NCBI GenBank assembly: GCA_031376385.1
Contig: JANMDQ010000021.1
Location: 1-64,000 of the forward strand
Direction of reading: 5' to 3'
Length of the DNA stretch: 64,000 nucleotides
DNA from: Aquisediminimonas sp031376385
GTDB taxonomy: Bacteria; Pseudomonadota; Alphaproteobacteria; Sphingomonadales; Sphingomonadaceae
Positions 59,929 through 64,000 of the stretch are shown here, in pieces (position 1 is the first letter of the stretch; each line of letters opens with the position of its first letter). The notes under the pieces are model-generated. The model worked only from the letters and a program-made list of their open reading frames with translations, was not told the DNA's origin and did not search any database. Both the position numbers and the translations under genes were made by a program.

Positions 59929-60180
59929 GTGCACATGTCTGTGACTGAGCCCAAAAGCAAACTCACTGACCTTATCCGCCGCGCGGCGGCAGGTGATAAG
60001 GTCATCTTGGCGCGCCACGGACATCCAGCCGTGCGTCTGGTGCCCGTAGAAGCTGTGCAGAGCAAAGTAGATCGGCGCGCGATTTTGGAAAAATTGATGC
60101 GGGAGGCGACACCGACCCCTGGTCCGTGTGCCGCGCGAAGCGCTGACTTCCTTTTTGATGAGGACGGCCTGCCCGCGTGA
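59929..60180 (+). CDS. Orphan Phd/YefM-type antitoxin
   Basis: An 83-residue protein with the Phd/YefM N-terminus MSVTEPKSKLTDLIRRAAAG and the DKVILARHGHPAVRLVPVEA sheet, ending in a partly acidic tail (FLFDEDGLPA). The GTG at 59929 follows AAGGA by seven bases. No PIN-domain or other toxin gene follows: the next gene is convergent. It may be solitary, a relic, or act in trans. Confidence 0.8.
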   Translation: MHMSVTEPKSKLTDLIRRAAAGDKVILARHGHPAVRLVPVEAVQSKVDRRAILEKLMREATPTPGPCAARSADFLFDEDGLPA

Positions 60181-60228
60181 TCGCCCTATAAGACAGGGTG
60201 GGGCCTTACCCCCACCCGTCCCGTCCCC

Positions 60229-61065
60229 TCAAACCCGTGTCATCACCCACTGCCCGTCAGAGCCCTTGCATGCCTGATAGCTTTCCGACTGTGCTGCGCT
60301 TCCGGGCATATTCACTGTCTGCTTGACCATTTTGCAGCCATTGGCTGCTGTTTGCGTGACTGCTGGTCTCAAAAGCGCGTTAGAGAGATAGCCTTGCGCG
60401 GTGCCGTTGTCAGAGACCAGATACCAAGGTGATCCTTGCACTGACGCAGGCACCCAGACGCGCGTTCCGGTGGCCACTTGGCCCAAAATTGCACCATCAA
60501 GGCCGGGGCGGCTGCGCAAATTGGCGGTGGCCGTTGTCTGATAAGCTTTGCCCAGCTTGGAGTAGCCGGCGGCGGGTTCCACGCCCTTGGCGAATTTTAT
60601 ATCCGCAAGGCCTGCGCCGAGGCCTGCATTGTTCACTTCCACAGTTCCAGACGCGCCGGTTTCATCACTTTTCCAGCTTTGATTTTCGCCTGTCGTCACA
60701 GCATTCTCGACGGAGCGTTCCGCCTTTACCCGGTCATTCTTTTGAAGCTTGCAGCCCAGTGCCGAACCTGCGGCTGCACCAAGGCCAGCGCCAAGCAATG
60801 TGCCGAGCGTTCTGCTGCCGCGTCCCGCAATGCGGTTTCCCAATAAGCCACCAAGCAGACCACCTACGGCTGCAACGCCAACTTGTTTATTGCCATCTGA
60901 AGAGCAGCCAAAGATGCCCATACCATTCGCCCCGCCAAAGCTGCTGCTCGTCTCAGGCGCTGCCGAAGTGCGAGCCACAGGTTGGGTGGTATCGATCGCA
61001 ACAGCAGGGGTCGTCGACATCATCAATGTCGAAAGTGCCACAAATGCAGGAATAGTTTTGGCCAT
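60229..61065 (-). CDS. Exported glycine-zipper and SH3-domain protein
   Basis: A 278-residue envelope protein. A signal peptide (MAKTIPAFVALSTLMMSTTP) is followed by a glycine zipper (VGGLLGGLLGNRIAGRGSRT then GAGLGAAAGSALG), a linker, and a bacterial SH3 fold near residues 170-240 (TTATANLRSRPGLDGAILGQ, VWVPASVQGSPWYLV), which usually binds cell-wall peptides. The start at 61065 has AGAGGA eight bases upstream. Likely role is in the periplasm or cell wall; function otherwise unknown. Confidence 0.8.
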   Translation of the reverse strand: MAKTIPAFVALSTLMMSTTPAVAIDTTQPVARTSAAPETSSSFGGANGMGIFGCSSDGNKQVGVAAVGGLLGGLLGNRIAGRGSRTLGTLLGAGLGAAAGSALGCKLQKNDRVKAERSVENAVTTGENQSWKSDETGASGTVEVNNAGLGAGLADIKFAKGVEPAAGYSKLGKAYQTTATANLRSRPGLDGAILGQVATGTRVWVPASVQGSPWYLVSDNGTAQGYLSNALLRPAVTQTAANGCKMVKQTVNMPGSAAQSESYQACKGSDGQWVMTRV

Positions 61066-61237
61066 GGGTGTCATCCTCTAATCTGATTTTCTTGATTCAC
61101 TATGTCGGTCTGATACCATGAATCGCGTATGAATAGGCGCTAATTCAGACCCCATCGCAAGGCGGTTGGCCGCACTATTTACAGTTTTTGACAGATTGGA
61201 TTGGACATTTTGTATGGCGTCGAAAACAGTGCAACGC

Positions 61238-61600
61238 TTATGGCAAATTGCTGTCTGCCTCTTGCTTTGCCCGTGCTTCGGCCTTGGCCTTGCGCATTTC
61301 TTCTGACCAGCATCCCGCCCAGCCTTGGTTCGTGGCTTTGTTGCACGACATCGGGCTGGCATTGCCAGTATCAAGTGTTGCGCGGCTGCGAACGGCCCAG
61401 CTCTGGTTGGCTGGATTGGTCGATTGCGGGCGCAGTTCCTTTGGGATGCGGTAACGGTCGGCCTCGGGCGCAGTGACGCATATTGTATTTTCCGGGCACT
61501 TGTCCTCACCAAAGATGGTCAAGATCCGCTCTTGCGCTGGCGCAACGGTTGGTACGGAAAGGGCGGTCATGGCCAAGCTGGCTGCTAAGATCAGTCTCAT
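61238..61600 (-). CDS. Small exported hypothetical protein
   Basis: A 120-residue protein with a signal peptide (LILAASLAMTALSVPTVAPA, cleavage before QERIL). The mature part has four or five cysteines (EDKCPENTICV, PMSCNKATNQGWAGC) and a charged C-terminal tail. It resembles small secreted proteins repeatedly seen in sphingomonad genomes; no function known. The AAATGAGAGG leader provides a ribosome site. Confidence 0.7.
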   Translation of the reverse strand: MRLILAASLAMTALSVPTVAPAQERILTIFGEDKCPENTICVTAPEADRYRIPKELRPQSTNPANQSWAVRSRATLDTGNASPMSCNKATNQGWAGCWSEEMRKAKAEARAKQEADSNLP

Positions 61601-61639
61601 AAAGGCAAACCTCTCATTTTCTTCCTGAATATAAGCTGA

Positions 61640-62155
61640 TCAAACGCGCTTTGAAAGTGCAATTGCGGTGCGGCAGCCAAAGCGGATGGCGGCAGCGAAC
61701 AAAGGATAACCGGGGATGGTCTCCGCGCCGGAGGCTATGGCGGCATCTTTATGCTCAATTTCATCAGCTTGGAAATCGCGGATCGCATCGCTGAGTTCAG
61801 GATCACTCTCGCCCAACTCTGCCAATTGCTCAGAATAATGGCGATCAATTTCGGTTTCTACAGCAGCTGTGCAGGCCATCGCCATTTGCGGGCCAAGCAG
61901 TGCGGTTCCGGCACCCAGCGCATAACCCGCGACATGCCAAAATGGATGCAGGGCTGTGGGGCGGACCCCGCGCTCTGCCATCATGGCATTGAACTTTTCC
62001 AGATGGCGCGCCTCTTGGCTTGCCATGTGGCGGATTTCGCGCGCCATCGGATGGCGATCACCCAACACGGCAAGTTGCCCCGCGTAAATTCGCGCAGCCC
62101 CAAACTCTCCAGCTTGGTCCACCCGGATCATTGCATCTGTATCAACGTTCCTCAT
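61640..62155 (-). CDS. coq7: Coq7-family demethoxyubiquinone hydroxylase
   Basis: A 171-residue diiron monooxygenase of ubiquinone synthesis. The carboxylate/histidine iron ligands are visible in RVDQAGEFGAARIYAGQL, QEARHLEKFNAMM, ETEIDRHYSEQL and DEIEHKDAA. It hydroxylates demethoxyubiquinone at C6 in the inner membrane. The ATG at 62155 gives the usual length and overlaps dsbB by 14 bp. Confidence 0.92.
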   Translation of the reverse strand: MRNVDTDAMIRVDQAGEFGAARIYAGQLAVLGDRHPMAREIRHMASQEARHLEKFNAMMAERGVRPTALHPFWHVAGYALGAGTALLGPQMAMACTAAVETEIDRHYSEQLAELGESDPELSDAIRDFQADEIEHKDAAIASGAETIPGYPLFAAAIRFGCRTAIALSKRV

Positions 62156-62624
62156 GCTGTTTGCCCTGCGCCAAAGTGACAATCGCAGCAAATGCCGCAA
62201 TTGAGATTAACATGTTATAGCCTGCCAGAGAGATACCGAACAGGGTCCATTGGGCTTGGTCACAGCGAACCAGCGGCGCTTTCATAATGTCATTCATAAA
62301 ATTGCCGCTGCCGGCACCAGGGGGCTGTGAACATTGCGTGAGCCCCTGCCACCAGCCATATTCCACGCCTGCGTGAAATCCTCCGATGACGCCGCTTGCT
62401 AGTATCGCAAGAGCCGCCAATACCACCAACGCCCGCTGCGCCCTCGGTTCGCGGACTGCGAAAGCAAAAAGCGCCAGCACAATCGCTGCGTCATGCGGCC
62501 AGCGCTGCCAGTAACACATCTCACAAGGGACCAAGCCACCAATATATTGTGACCCAAGCGCACCCGCCATCAAAGTGGCTGGAACGATAAGAGCCAGCGC
62601 GCGCGCCTTATGCAGTGAACTCAC
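62142..62624 (-). CDS. dsbB: Disulfide bond formation protein DsbB
   Basis: A 160-residue, four-helix inner-membrane protein that reoxidises DsbA and passes electrons to ubiquinone. The first cysteine pair is in LVPCEMCYWQRWPH, and the second in LTQCSQPPGAGSG ... LVRCDQAQW. Translation begins at a GTG overlapping the CtpA stop (GTGA). Coupling with a ubiquinone-synthesis gene fits, since DsbB uses ubiquinone. Confidence 0.92.
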   Translation of the reverse strand: MSSLHKARALALIVPATLMAGALGSQYIGGLVPCEMCYWQRWPHDAAIVLALFAFAVREPRAQRALVVLAALAILASGVIGGFHAGVEYGWWQGLTQCSQPPGAGSGNFMNDIMKAPLVRCDQAQWTLFGISLAGYNMLISIAAFAAIVTLAQGKQHEER

Positions 62625-63955
62625 TTACCGCCCTTGCGCTGTCCGCCCCCTGCCATTTGCGACGGAGCCACGCGGCCCACCGTCTGCAAAGCATAGTGAA
62701 GCTGGAAATCTGTAATGCCCTTCGCTTTCAACTGGTCCGGCGTCGCGGAAAAGCGCGGGTCTGGCTTGGTGTCAGACTCCAGAGTCGCGTTGTCCACTTT
62801 GCTTTCATTGACCAGATGGCGGCTCAAATCCGCCTCGCGGAATTTGGGGCGGGCCTTATAGTCTGGGTCAGAGATTTGCGGCACGGCAATATCCGGCTCA
62901 ATCCCGCCCTCTTGCACCGACTTACCCGACGGCGTGTAATAGCGCGCCGTGGTAAGGCGCAAAGCCGTCGTGTCATCCAACTGAATGAGGGTTTGAACGG
63001 AGCCTTTGCCGAAGCTGCGTTCACCCATTACCAGCGCCCGGTGGTGATCCTGCAGGGCACCTGCGACGATTTCCGATGCTGAGGCAGAGCCTGCATCGAC
63101 CAGCACGACAATAGGCAGACCGTGGGCAAAATCACCTTTGCGAGCATAATAGCGCTCGATATCACGGCGGTTACGGCCGCGCTGTGATACGATTTCACCT
63201 GTTTCAAGAAAGGCATCTGTCACTTCGACCGCCTGATCGAGCAAACCGCCTGGGTTAGACCGCAAATCAACAACATAGCCTCGTGGCTGGCGACCCAGCT
63301 TCTTATCAATTGACGCCAGTGCGGCGCGCACATCAGCGCCTGTGTTGCGTGAAAAGCTGTTGATATTGATCACGCCAACATCGCCGCGCACTTCCCACTT
63401 CACTGGTTTCAGTTGAATGACTTCGCGCGTCAGCGTGACGTCAAATGGCTTATCGCGGCCTAGACGCACGATGGTGAGTTTGATGTTCGTGCCGGGCGTG
63501 CCGCGCATCTTATCAACGGACTCGTCCAGCGGTCCGCCAACGATCAATGTGCCATCCAGATGGGTGATGAAGTCACCCGGCTTAATCCCAGCGCGCCAGG
63601 CAGGCGTATCCTCGGTGGGCGAAATGACTTTCACTGCGCCGTCTTCCTGCGTCACTTGCAGCCCAAGGCCGCCGTAATTTCCGTCGGTCTGCGTGCGCAT
63701 ATTGTCAAAATCGCGCGCGTCGAGATAGCTGCTGTGCGGATCAAGGCTGGACAACATCCCCTCAATTGCGCCTTTAATCAGCTTATTATCATCGACCTTT
63801 TCCACATAATCCGTCCGCACCCGTTCAAACACCGACATGAATTGATCCATTTCCCGGTAGGTGGAGGAGTCGACTGCAGCGATGGCCGTTGTAGCGGCGG
63901 GGATCAGGGCAACGCTGGTCACCAACAGGGCGGCGCGGAAAACAGGCTTGATCAT
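62621..63955 (-). CDS. Periplasmic S41-family C-terminal processing peptidase (CtpA-like)
   Basis: A 444-residue protease with a signal peptide (ALLVTSVALIPAATTAIAAV), a PDZ domain (about 90-175, LGLQVTQEDGAVKVISPTED) and the S41 catalytic domain. The Ser nucleophile lies in VDAGSASASEIVAGAL and the base Lys in RSFGKGSVQT. It cleaves C-terminal tails of periplasmic substrates and is often linked to murein hydrolase control. dsbB is coupled downstream by GTGA. The region upstream of 63955 continues beyond the window. Confidence 0.94.
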   Translation of the reverse strand: MIKPVFRAALLVTSVALIPAATTAIAAVDSSTYREMDQFMSVFERVRTDYVEKVDDNKLIKGAIEGMLSSLDPHSSYLDARDFDNMRTQTDGNYGGLGLQVTQEDGAVKVISPTEDTPAWRAGIKPGDFITHLDGTLIVGGPLDESVDKMRGTPGTNIKLTIVRLGRDKPFDVTLTREVIQLKPVKWEVRGDVGVININSFSRNTGADVRAALASIDKKLGRQPRGYVVDLRSNPGGLLDQAVEVTDAFLETGEIVSQRGRNRRDIERYYARKGDFAHGLPIVVLVDAGSASASEIVAGALQDHHRALVMGERSFGKGSVQTLIQLDDTTALRLTTARYYTPSGKSVQEGGIEPDIAVPQISDPDYKARPKFREADLSRHLVNESKVDNATLESDTKPDPRFSATPDQLKAKGITDFQLHYALQTVGRVAPSQMAGGGQRKGGK

Positions 63956-64000
63956 GATTTAACGAACCTCATTAGGATATGAAGAGTGTCTACATCCATT

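Noticed and set aside
61078..61512. A 144-codon minus-strand frame overlapping the exported protein at 61238-61600
   Set aside because: The other frame has a signal peptide, ordered cysteines and a ribosome site, so this one is a shadow.

Overview
This window looks like chromosomal DNA of an alphaproteobacterium of the order Sphingomonadales. The strongest marker is a serine palmitoyltransferase (54149-55369), the entry enzyme of sphingolipid synthesis. It is supported by alphaproteobacterial cell-cycle and chromosome proteins (MipZ, DivK, CpdR, GapR), a DUF3572 gene divergent from divK, and the topA-dprA-plsY order. Genes are tightly packed, with many ATGA or GTGA stop/start overlaps. Names rest on motifs and context read by eye; no database search was run.

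Layout. 1-5659: amino-sugar and cell-wall recycling (nagA, a NagB-II-like deaminase, nagX, murQ) with an FAD-linked D-lactate dehydrogenase-like gene that could use the lactate released by MurQ. 5685-16472: topA, dprA, plsY, murI, a hotdog thioesterase, an LplT-like MFS protein, a phosphomannomutase, a DnaJ-like gene, mipZ, panC and a Sel1 protein. 16595-20326: a six-gene overlapping operon. 20367-25081: divK, a 904-residue YadA-type trimeric adhesin and a divergent LuxR regulator. 25100-32277: rpmG, a GDT1-like membrane protein, tRNA-Thr, an M16 protease, comM and small genes. 32315-43970: uvrA (carrying an in-frame palindromic element), a four-gene ABC exporter operon, a DEAD-box helicase, a second GlcD-type oxidase and SapC.

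43981-46051 is an accessory island: palindromes, about 500 bp with no recognisable gene, a YafQ-type toxin behind an unusual coiled-coil/winged-helix gene, and a divergent RelB/DinJ antitoxin with no toxin beside it. 46057-53439 returns to core genes (formylglutamate amidohydrolase-like, cpdR, tRNA-Val, ruvB, ruvA, ruvC, yebC, gapR), but the ruv operon is split between ruvA and ruvB by a ParDE module, a HicBA module and a small membrane protein translationally coupled to ruvB. 53502-60180: a DUF5706 (Pycsar-effector-like) membrane protein, spt, a disulfide-reductase-like flavoprotein, a nitronate monooxygenase, a Rieske oxygenase, DUF3237 and an orphan Phd-type antitoxin with an operator-like palindrome. 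60229-63955: two envelope proteins, a Coq7-type hydroxylase, dsbB and a CtpA-type protease.

Most of the window is ordinary. The points most worth checking are the two toxin-antitoxin modules inside the ruv operon, the rearranged YafQ/DinJ locus, the palindromic insertion in uvrA, the DUF5706 protein without a cyclase, and the murQ/nag/D-lactate cluster.
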